Source: Burkholderiaceae bacterium (GTDB lineage: Bacteria; Pseudomonadota; Gammaproteobacteria; Burkholderiales; Burkholderiaceae). From it: DNA of 7,914 bases. Each line of letters starts with the position of its first letter. The stretch's first letter is position 1. The DNA lies in contig CANCBK010000075.1 in assembly GCA_947374315.1 (NCBI GenBank), positions 1-7,914 on the forward strand. The letters run 5' to 3'. This document shows, in pieces, positions 1-4,546 of the stretch. The translations under genes were made by a program, and so were the position numbers. The notes under the pieces are model-generated. The model saw nothing but the letters and a program-made list of their open reading frames with translations, was not told where the DNA came from and searched no databases.

Positions 1-300
1 CTCAAAATTACTATGGCTCAAGAAGAGCAGTGGTCCAAGGTTGCAGAGGTGATGCGTGAAAACGCAAAAGCAATGGATGCGCTTACTCAAGCAAGGATGG
101 AGAAAAGCAAAAGTATGACGGCAGTTGAGGATCTCAATTCCTACAAGGAGGTTTTGATGACTCATTTAGAGGGGGTCAATAGATTGATTCCCGCATTTTC
201 AACTTTGTACAGCAGTATGTCGACTACCCAGAAAAAAGAGGCTGACGAGCTATTTCGCCATGGCCCATCCAGGGCCGAATCTAAATATTCTAAAAATTGA
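1..300 (+). CDS. Spy/CpxP-like (LTXXQ-type) periplasmic protein, 3' part
   Basis: The reading frame is open from the first base, so the start and any signal peptide lie left of the window; 99 residues are visible. The Met at base 13 is probably internal, because the codons before it read LKIT, which fits the 'LKIT..Q..QW' opening of this family's helical core. The segment is almost all helix and rich in Gln, Glu, Lys and Met. Near the C-terminus a 'LYSSMSTTQKKEADELF' stretch (visible residues 69-85) matches the LTXXQ-type repeat seen in many betaproteobacterial Spy-like proteins. Family knowledge: Spy and CpxP are periplasmic ATP-independent chaperones or stress sensors. The chaperone role here is inferred from resemblance only. 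The next gene follows about 77 bases later on the same strand, and I see no clear terminator between them. Confidence 0.7.
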   Translation, partial: LKITMAQEEQWSKVAEVMRENAKAMDALTQARMEKSKSMTAVEDLNSYKEVLMTHLEGVNRLIPAFSTLYSSMSTTQKKEADELFRHGPSRAESKYSKN

Positions 301-369
301 TGTGGCGGTCGAGTTTAGATATTGAAGTTGATTGAAATCTGAGATTGCTTAAAAAATATCCCAAAAAAG

Positions 370-374
370 AGGGG
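370..374 (+). promoter_or_regulatory. Shine-Dalgarno AGGGG deciding the start of the secreted protein gene
   Basis: AGGGG lies 3 bases before ATG 378 and 6 bases before ATG 381. It supports one of these tandem ATGs and argues against the upstream TTG at 345, which would put 11 or 12 unlikely residues before a good signal peptide. Confidence 0.6.
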
Positions 375-377
375 TGC

Positions 378-707
378 ATGATGAATCATTTAACGGTAAA
401 AGCATTACTTTCGATCGTAGTGGGTTTAAGTTTTGTGGCTTTAGCTCCGGCCTTCGCTGATAACGATCAAGGCCATGGGCGCGGTAATAAGCATGGTGAT
501 AATGGCTATCACGGTGAGCATTGGGAAAATAATGGCTACAAATACCCGCCTGGTTTTAGACGGGGAGATCGTTATTACGATGAGGATGGTCGATATTATT
601 ACTATGGTTATGCGCCACCCTTATATGCCCCACCTCCGATTTATTATGGACCGCTACCATCTCCTGGGGTCAGTATTTTCCTTCCCTTGAACCTGAGGGT
701 TTACTAA
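378..707 (+). CDS. Small secreted Tyr/His/Pro-rich protein of unknown function
   Basis: I do not recognise a named family. The start is one of two tandem ATGs (378 or 381) behind AGGGG. Residues 1 to about 28 form a classic Sec signal peptide: Lys near the N-terminus, a core rich in Leu, Val and Ala, and an 'APAFA-DN' type I cleavage site. The mature part is about 80 residues. It begins with a Gly/His/Asn/Asp-rich segment, then 'YPPGFRRGDRYYDEDGRYYYYGY', then a Pro/Tyr stretch (APPLYAPPPIYYGP), and ends in a hydrophobic 'GVSIFLPLNLRVY'. Short exported Tyr/Pro-rich proteins of this kind are common in betaproteobacteria and are usually unannotated. The His-rich part could bind metal, but that is inference. 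It follows the Spy-like gene on the same strand, which would fit an envelope role. No cysteines are present in the mature part. Confidence 0.75.
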   Translation: MMNHLTVKALLSIVVGLSFVALAPAFADNDQGHGRGNKHGDNGYHGEHWENNGYKYPPGFRRGDRYYDEDGRYYYYGYAPPLYAPPPIYYGPLPSPGVSIFLPLNLRVY

Positions 708-849
708 GTATTCGATTTCAGGATTCTTGGCGATATTAGTTAAATAGAAAGTGGATAAGCTGGATGGGGCAGGTACCTTTTAGGGCTTGCCCTTCGTAGC
801 ATTCGTGGCCATAGTTTGCGGTGTCTGCTTCACCTGACTATATTGCCCT

Positions 850-1440
850 CTAGTTTTGGCTGATGCCGATTGCCTTTATAGCTGAATGTCTACTGCAGGT
901 GGTGAGGTGGTCGTTCACCATGCCACTAGCCTGCATGAACGCATAGCAAATAGTTGAGCCAACAAATGTAAACCCCGCCTTCTTGAGGGCCTTACTCATG
1001 GCATCTGACTCTGGAGTTTTTGCGGGCAGCTCGCTTAATGAGTGGCGATTATTTTGAATGGATTGGTCTTGAACAAATGCCCAGAGAAATTGACTGAAAG
1101 ATTGCCCATCTTTTTGAAGAGATAAATAAGCCTTGGCATTAGTGATGGTGCTGGCTACCTTCAATCGATTTCGGACAATTCCTGGGTTGGCCAATAGTTC
1201 CGCCACTTTTTTATCGCCGTACTTTGCTATTTTCTTTGGATCAAATTGATCAAAAGCCAGCCGATAGCTCTCTCGTTTCTTGAGTACCGTTGACCAAGAA
1301 AGGCCGGCCTGTGCACCCTCTAATATGAGTAATTCAAATAGGGCTCGATCATTTCGAAGCGGTACACCCCATTCGGTATCGTGATACTGACGATATAGAT
1401 CAAAGCCTTCGCACCAAGGGCAGCGATTCAGTGCTTTCAC
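850..1440 (-). CDS. tag: DNA-3-methyladenine glycosylase I
   Basis: This is a base-excision repair enzyme of the HhH-GPD superfamily that removes 3-methyladenine from alkylated DNA in the cytoplasm. The 196-residue protein aligns with E. coli Tag along its length with a constant +3 offset. Zinc ligands Cys4, His17, His175 and Cys179 of the E. coli enzyme correspond to C7, H20, H178 and C182, and Glu38 corresponds to E41. Other landmarks are 'YHDTEWGVP' (19-27), 'EGAQAGLSW' (41-49), 'TVLKKRE' (51-57) and 'FVGSTICYAFMQASGMVNDH' (159-178). The start is GTG. It is needed because no other usable start precedes the zinc ligand C7. The gene begins 7 bases after the yggT stop on the same strand, and no good Shine-Dalgarno is visible, so translational coupling to yggT is likely. 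The C-terminal tail beyond C182 is short and unremarkable. Confidence 0.96.
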   Translation of the reverse strand: MKALNRCPWCEGFDLYRQYHDTEWGVPLRNDRALFELLILEGAQAGLSWSTVLKKRESYRLAFDQFDPKKIAKYGDKKVAELLANPGIVRNRLKVASTITNAKAYLSLQKDGQSFSQFLWAFVQDQSIQNNRHSLSELPAKTPESDAMSKALKKAGFTFVGSTICYAFMQASGMVNDHLTTCSRHSAIKAIGISQN

Positions 1441-1447
1441 GCTCAGA

Positions 1448-1993
1448 CTACTTGAGGTGATTCAAAACGATCTGCAGTCTTTGCACGCCCAACACTAAGA
1501 CTAGCGGTGATAGATCAAGCGCACCCATATTGGGAATGATTCGTCGAATAGGTACGAGGAGAGGGCCAATTAAAAGCGATACCAAGTACTGAATTTGAGA
1601 GCCAGCGCCGATCCAAGAGAGGATCACGCTGGCAAACACCAGCCCAATCAGCCCTGAAAGTGCTAGATCCAGAAGATCAATCAGCGCATAAATTAGCCAG
1701 GGCGCGACAAAAATTTCAGCACCGGTCATCAGGGATAGCGCGATGATTTTCCCGAGCACAAGCACATATGCCGCAACCAGACTGGCCGTATCTACTCGAG
1801 CAATGCTGGGAAGCGCTCGGCGAAGCGGCAGAACAATCCAGTTGGTAAGCGGGAGTATGTATGAGCCAATCGATTTACTTTGGCCGGCTCCAAGATTAAA
1901 GGCGAGCCATTGTAAGTAGCAACGTAAAAGGCAGGCGCCAGCTACGATGCTTACAAAGACTTGGAGAAGTAGGTTGGTAATTTGTATGAGCAT
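1448..1993 (-). CDS. YggT family integral membrane protein
   Basis: A 181-residue, very hydrophobic inner-membrane protein with two YGGT-type repeats. Each half has membrane helices followed by the same motif: 'LPLRRALPSIARVDTASLV' at residues 55-73 and 'VPIRRIIPNMGALDLSPLV' at 147-165. This R-R-x-x-P...D-x-(S)-x-L-V pattern and the internal duplication define the family. The function is poorly known; related genes have been linked to osmotic stress tolerance, to cell-envelope or division functions, and to plastid division-related proteins (CCB3/YLMG). The start is ATG, with only a weak 'TAGG' upstream. In many betaproteobacteria yggT sits beside proC; here no proC is in the window, and tag follows after 7 bases, so the two are probably co-transcribed. 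The promoter should lie in the 1994-2150 region, but no convincing -35/-10 pair was found there. Confidence 0.93.
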   Translation of the reverse strand: MLIQITNLLLQVFVSIVAGACLLRCYLQWLAFNLGAGQSKSIGSYILPLTNWIVLPLRRALPSIARVDTASLVAAYVLVLGKIIALSLMTGAEIFVAPWLIYALIDLLDLALSGLIGLVFASVILSWIGAGSQIQYLVSLLIGPLLVPIRRIIPNMGALDLSPLVLVLGVQRLQIVLNHLK

Positions 1994-2322
1994 CTACCTA
2001 TTGTAGGGCTAGGGCGGGGACAGTTTCTTGCTGGTAATCTAAATACCCCAGCTAGGCCGGAGTGCTTTTTGAAGGCTTGGCTGCGAGGGAGGGCTTCTAT
2101 TGCCTGTGTTCACATTGGTGGGCAAATGTCTAAAGTTATTAGGGTAAACCCTTTATTTTGATACTGCGCTGAGAGTATTTTTTCATCATAAGGAGTGTGC
2201 CGACTAGAGTTTGCCGCAGTTATGGAGATTACGTACACTTCTTAAAGCCATCTTCAAAAGCAGGGTGATCTGACCAGCTCAAAGATATTCTGTGAATAAA
2301 ACAGATGCGTTGCAAATACCAA

Positions 2323-2333
2323 AATACGTATTA
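2323..2333 (+). repeat. 11-bp direct repeat AATACGTATTA, copy 1
   Basis: The first of two identical 11-bp copies flanking the lipoprotein gene. Its core AATACGTATT is a perfect 10-bp palindrome. It lies 104 bases upstream of the lipoprotein ATG. Confidence 0.5.
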
Positions 2334-2344
2334 AAAAATAACGG

Positions 2345-2387
2345 CAGGGTCACTTCTCGTCCATCATTCCTGTAAGTGAGCCCCCTG
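2345..2387 (+). promoter_or_regulatory. Possible 5' leader hairpin upstream of the lipoprotein gene
   Basis: CAGGGTCACTT (2345-2355) can pair with AAGTGA (2374-2379) and CCCTG (2383-2387). That gives about 11 base pairs with a 3-base bulge (2380-2382) and an 18-base loop. No T-tract follows, so it is not a typical intrinsic terminator. It ends 50 bases before the lipoprotein ATG and could be a leader structure or an operator, or chance. Confidence 0.25.
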
Positions 2388-2437
2388 GTTAAACATGGCT
2401 AGAATGGATTCATTCCTTCATAGATGTGAGCTTTCAA

Positions 2438-2707
2438 ATGAAAACAATCTGCATTATTTTTGTGCTGGTCATCACTACGGCATTAGTTGCTTGCTCTACA
2501 CCGCCAAGTGAGTTCGGCGTTTATCGACAGTCCGATGGTACGGTTGGGGTGCATGCCCCTAAGTCCGCTAAAGATACTGAGGCACACGAGGCCGCAGTAG
2601 AGGAGTGTAAAAAACTAGGAAAGCGAAGCGCCACTATTGTTGAATCTCGTAAAACAGTGAACGATCGCTTCCCTATGACTTACATTTTTATGTGCAATAC
2701 GTATTAG
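2438..2707 (+). CDS. Small lipoprotein of unknown function
   Basis: An 89-residue protein from ATG 2438; a GTG at 2426 would add four residues, but the ATG gives the better signal peptide. Residues 1-18 are Lys then a hydrophobic core, ending in the lipobox L-V-A-C with C19 as the predicted lipidated cysteine. SignalPeptidase II processing and outer-membrane anchoring are therefore likely, and residue +2 is Ser, which normally favours outer-membrane sorting. The mature domain has a single pair of cysteines, C57 ('VEECKKLGK') and C86 ('YIFMC'), which could form a disulfide. The 'A..xCxxxGK..........F.C' layout resembles many small unnamed beta- and gammaproteobacterial lipoproteins. I cannot assign a function. 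The gene converges on the histone-tail gene with only 25 bases between the stops. Confidence 0.8.
   Translation: MKTICIIFVLVITTALVACSTPPSEFGVYRQSDGTVGVHAPKSAKDTEAHEAAVEECKKLGKRSATIVESRKTVNDRFPMTYIFMCNTY
2696..2706 (+). repeat. 11-bp direct repeat AATACGTATTA, copy 2
   Basis: The second copy overlaps the last codons and the TAG stop of the lipoprotein gene. The two copies are 373 bases apart. Confidence 0.5.
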
Positions 2708-2732
2708 TCCAGTTTGATTTGGCTACCAGCGA

Positions 2733-3623
2733 TTAGCTGAGCAACCATTTTTTGATGGACTTGTTTACACACATTGCATCTAAAGCCAGGCCGAAGAATT
2801 CTGATCCATTAGTGACCATGCTTTCAATCGCCTCAACCTTGCCAGACTTGACGCCACGCAAATACGTAGCGGCACGATAGCGAAGGAAGTGCTCGTTCTG
2901 GCCATCCTCATTGTCCGTAGAGCAGATTTCTAAGCTGCCATAACGGGTTTCTGGGTTGATGTTCAGAATGGAGAGGCCTAAAGCGCCAATCAGCTTTTCT
3001 GGAACAGGAATTGGCACGTAGGAGTAGAGGGAGATTAATTGCTCCGCCTCATCTACTTCAATGATGTGATCAACATCGAACACATCTTTTTCTGTCAATT
3101 CTGTTTCGCCGGAATCACCGCCACCAAAGGTGGATTCAAATTGCAACATGGCTGTGTTGCTATCTTTAGAGATCTCGATCATGTCGGGGTAGCCAAGCAA
3201 GCCTTTCCACCAATACATCAATGAGAAGGTGCAAGGCTTCACTTCGACTAAACCTTTTTTGGTTGATTTAGCAAAATACAGGCCATAGAACTCATCATCT
3301 TCTTCTAGTCCATATTGATCAACCTTGAGTGCTTTAGGAGCAGCTACTTTAGGAGACTTTTTAGCTACTTTTTTAACAGCAGGTTTTTTGGCTGCCGGCT
3401 TTTTTACCGCAACCTTTTTAACTGCTTTTTTAGCTACCGGTTTCTTGACTGCCGCTTTCTTTGTGGCAACCTTCTTCGTCGCTGGTTTCTTTACTACCTT
3501 TTTAGCCACTTTTTTGGCTACCACTTTTTTAGTGACAACTTTCTTAATGGCTTTCTTTGCAGGGGCTTTTTTTACCACCTTAGCAGCTACTTTCTTTTTT
3601 GCTGGTGACTTCTTTGTAGCCAT
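2733..3623 (-). CDS. Histone-H1-like Lys/Ala tail fused to an acidic globular domain
   Basis: A 296-residue protein with two clearly different halves. Residues 1-100 are almost wholly Lys, Ala and Val with scattered Pro and Thr, in short 'AKK', 'VKK' and 'KKPA' units. They resemble the tails of eukaryotic histone H1 and of bacterial H1-like proteins (Hc1/BpH1/AlgP type), so non-specific DNA or RNA binding is likely. Residues 101-296 are acidic and look folded: 'YGLEEDDEFYG' (104-114), 'FESTFGGGDSGETELTEKD' (162-180), 'NPETRYGSLEI' (223-233) and 'HFLRYRAATYLRGVKSG' (245-261). The last 80 residues recall the YbjN / Tir-chaperone-like fold, but this is tentative. The start is ATG with AGAAGGG (3633-3639) nine bases upstream. 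It is transcribed away from the ydcH-like gene and converges on the lipoprotein gene. The function is unknown; a nucleoid-associated or RNA-associated role is inference. Confidence 0.85.
   Translation of the reverse strand: MATKKSPAKKKVAAKVVKKAPAKKAIKKVVTKKVVAKKVAKKVVKKPATKKVATKKAAVKKPVAKKAVKKVAVKKPAAKKPAVKKVAKKSPKVAAPKALKVDQYGLEEDDEFYGLYFAKSTKKGLVEVKPCTFSLMYWWKGLLGYPDMIEISKDSNTAMLQFESTFGGGDSGETELTEKDVFDVDHIIEVDEAEQLISLYSYVPIPVPEKLIGALGLSILNINPETRYGSLEICSTDNEDGQNEHFLRYRAATYLRGVKSGKVEAIESMVTNGSEFFGLALDAMCVNKSIKKWLLS
3322..3620 (-). repeat. Degenerate lysine/alanine codon repeats encoding the basic tail
   Basis: About 300 bases of imperfect short tandem units, dominated by AAA/AAG lysine codons next to GCx, GTx and ACx codons. 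The plus strand therefore appears as long 'ctttttt-agc' runs. Low complexity makes this stretch prone to length change by slippage or recombination and gives spurious long open frames on the opposite strand. Confidence 0.75.
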
Positions 3624-3652
3624 GGTCTATTACCCTTCTTTTTAGTAGTTAA

Positions 3653-3667
3653 TGTGCTTAACGCACA
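3653..3667 (-). promoter_or_regulatory. Dyad TGTGC-N5-GCACA upstream of the histone-tail gene
   Basis: A perfect 5-bp inverted repeat with a 5-base spacer, 30 bases upstream of the histone-tail ATG. It could be an operator or a small 5' leader hairpin. On the minus strand a TAATAT box lies just upstream of it, but without a good -35. The evidence is only the symmetry and the position. Confidence 0.25.
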
Positions 3668-3780
3668 AGTGAATATTACTTCAGTTTTTGTCCGCTTTTA
3701 CTGTTATCTATATGGGGACTTACTTACCAATATCAAGGGCCCCATGTTTATTTTCGATTGCCTTTTTAAAAAGCAGGCAT

Positions 3781-3812
3781 TTGCTTGAAGTTCAGCTTGA
3801 ACTTGCTACACT
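3781..3812 (+). promoter_or_regulatory. Promoter of the ydcH-like gene with embedded dyad
   Basis: The -10 box TACACT (3807-3812) is preceded by TGC, giving an extended -10. Two -35 choices exist: TTGAAG (3785-3790) with a 16-bp spacer, or TTGCTT (3781-3786) with a 20-bp spacer. A perfect 7-bp inverted repeat AAGTTCA-GCT-TGAACTT (3788-3804) fills the interval. With the long spacer the layout matches promoters controlled by MerR-family activators; with the short spacer the dyad would be a repressor site. Transcription would begin near 3819, leaving a leader of about 36 bases. Confidence 0.55.
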
Positions 3813-3854
3813 GAGACAGTGCGGTTTTGATCAATCTTCATCCAAAGAGAATCT

Positions 3855-4070
3855 ATGTTCCCTGAATATCGCGAGCTCATGACTAAATTAAAGGCATCGG
3901 ATCGTCACTTTGTCCATTTGTTCGATAAGCACAACGATTTGGATCAAAAGATTCAGAGCATGGAGGCCCATACAGAGCCCAGCACCCATGAAGAAATTGA
4001 AGTGCTGAAAAAAGAGAAGTTATTGTTGAAAGATCAGATTTACGCGATTCTGAAAAAAGCCAGCGCTTAA
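3855..4070 (+). CDS. YdcH family (DUF465) small helical protein
   Basis: A 71-residue cytoplasmic protein with the DUF465 signature: 'FPEYRELMTKLKASDRHF' at residues 2-19, 'HNDLDQKI' at 26-33, and 'EIEVLKKEKLLLKDQIYAIL' at 47-66. The family folds as a short antiparallel coiled-coil hairpin. The biochemical function is unknown, although members are widespread in proteobacteria. The start ATG has AAAGAGA (3844-3850) upstream. Its promoter at 3781-3812 is among the best in the window and carries a dyad, so the gene may be regulated. The last codons (AAA AAA GCC AGC GCT) double as part of a terminator for the convergent phnA gene. Confidence 0.92.
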   Translation: MFPEYRELMTKLKASDRHFVHLFDKHNDLDQKIQSMEAHTEPSTHEEIEVLKKEKLLLKDQIYAILKKASA

Positions 4071-4083
4071 GAATTTAGCTGGC
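4053..4083 (-). terminator. Intrinsic terminator of phnA, overlapping the end of ydcH
   Basis: Read on the minus strand, GCCAGC (4083-4078) and GCTGGC (4064-4059) form a perfect 6-bp GC-rich stem with a 13-base loop, followed directly by TTTTTT (4058-4053). It lies 39 bases after the phnA stop. The 3' arm and the T-tract are the reverse of the final Lys-Lys-Ala-Ser codons of ydcH. On the plus strand no T-tract follows, so it should act mainly on phnA. Confidence 0.6.
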
Positions 4084-4121
4084 CGGGCTCCATCGTTGAG
4101 TTCGATATGTGGGGTGGTAAG

Positions 4122-4469
4122 TTAAGCCTTCTTCAAAAAACAGGCTTTGAGTAGCATATTGCCCGCCTCAGTCTTGCAATCCACCTCATGATCCCCTGAT
4201 ACTAGGCGAATGCCCTTAATTTTGGTTCCAACCTTTAGTGTGGTGGATGAGCCTTTTACCTTGAGGTCTTTAATCAGTGTCACGGTATCGCCATCAGCCA
4301 ATAGATTGCCATTGGCATCTTTCACAATCAGGGCGCCCTCATCTTCTTCTGCGACTGCTGCCATTGGCCATTCATGTCCGCATTGCGCACAAACCCAGTT
4401 CTCACCATCAGGGTAAGTCATGTCCTCTTGACAGGCGGGGCACTTTGGAAGGTTTGTAGTGGTGTTCAT
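4122..4469 (-). CDS. yjdM: PhnA/YjdM family zinc-ribbon protein
   Basis: A 115-residue cytoplasmic protein. The N-terminal zinc ribbon has C10-x2-C13 ('CPAC') and C27-x2-C30 ('CAQCGHEW'). It is followed by an acidic linker and the family's C-terminal beta domain: '[27 protein letters not shown]' (49-75) and '[10 protein letters not shown]...HEVDCK' (81-99), ending '[10 protein letters not shown]'. The size and order match E. coli YjdM (formerly PhnA). The old name refers to alkylphosphonate use, but YjdM is not itself established as a phosphonate-degrading enzyme, and no phn genes are nearby. A role in phosphonate metabolism should not be assumed. The gene is divergent from the asmA-like gene. 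No Shine-Dalgarno is seen before the ATG, but the start is fixed by the position of the zinc ribbon. Confidence 0.94.
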   Translation of the reverse strand: MNTTTNLPKCPACQEDMTYPDGENWVCAQCGHEWPMAAVAEEDEGALIVKDANGNLLADGDTVTLIKDLKVKGSSTTLKVGTKIKGIRLVSGDHEVDCKTEAGNMLLKACFLKKA

Positions 4470-4472
4470 GAA

Positions 4473-4501
4473 TAAGTGCTGTCAAAAGTAATGTAAGTGC
4501 T
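4473..4501. promoter_or_regulatory. Paired TAAGTGCT direct repeats in the yjdM/asmA-like divergent promoter region
   Basis: TAAGTGCT occurs at 4473-4480 and 4494-4501, 21 bases apart, which is two helical turns. The first copy lies 4 bases from the yjdM start. The same-face spacing is what a dimeric regulator would need. No known motif is recognised. Confidence 0.35.
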
Positions 4502-4509
4502 AATTTTAG

Positions 4510-4537
4510 TCTAACGCTGCCCGTCTAAAGTTAGAAT
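4510..4537 (+). promoter_or_regulatory. Candidate asmA-like promoter with TCTAAC/GTTAGA inverted repeat
   Basis: TCTAAC (4510-4515) and GTTAGA (4530-4535) form a perfect 6-bp inverted repeat with 20-bp centre spacing. The right arm overlaps TAGAAT (4532-4537), a possible -10 box that ends 9 bases before the ATG. No good -35 is present, so the promoter call is weak and would need an activator. Confidence 0.3.
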
Positions 4538-4546
4538 TTATAAATC

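Larger units (their letters stand above)
1994..2437. other. 444-bp stretch without a recognisable gene
   Basis: This stretch separates the divergent yggT and lipoprotein genes. I see no RNA gene and no clear gene remnant. It holds a small dyad (AGGGT-AA-ACCCT, 2141-2152), the first copy of an 11-bp repeat (AATACGTATTA, 2323-2333) and a bulged inverted repeat (2345-2387). It must carry the promoters of both flanking genes, but I cannot place either with confidence. A TAGAAT box at 2400-2405 lacks a matching -35. Confidence 0.6.

Noticed and set aside
475..690. Met/Ile-rich frame inside the secreted protein gene
   Set aside because: It is an out-of-frame shadow; the main frame has a convincing signal peptide and ribosome site.
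766..793. GGGCA...TGCCC and AGGG-CTTG-CCCT symmetry between the secreted protein gene and tag
   Set aside because: The stems are only 4-5 bp and no T-tract follows on either strand, so a terminator call is not supported.
2727..2751. CAGC-GATTA-GCTG followed by TTTTTT as a terminator for the lipoprotein gene
   Set aside because: The stem has only 4 pairs and the T-run begins 8 bases after it.
3315..3645. Two long plus-strand open frames rich in Phe, Ala and Thr opposite the histone-like tail
   Set aside because: They mirror the lysine/alanine codon repeats on the other strand. Low complexity removes stop codons, and there is no ribosome site or family resemblance.
3712..3745. ATGGGG/CCCCAT inverted repeat between the histone-tail gene and ydcH
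   Set aside because: Arms of 6 bp with a 22-base loop are expected by chance and it matches no promoter element.
3688..3882. 64-codon plus-strand frame upstream of ydcH
   Set aside because: It starts at TTG without a ribosome site, runs through the ydcH promoter and overlaps the clear ydcH start in another frame.
4122..4469. Phosphonate-use locus suggested by the PhnA name
   Set aside because: No C-P lyase, phosphonatase or transporter genes are nearby, and the family name is historical.
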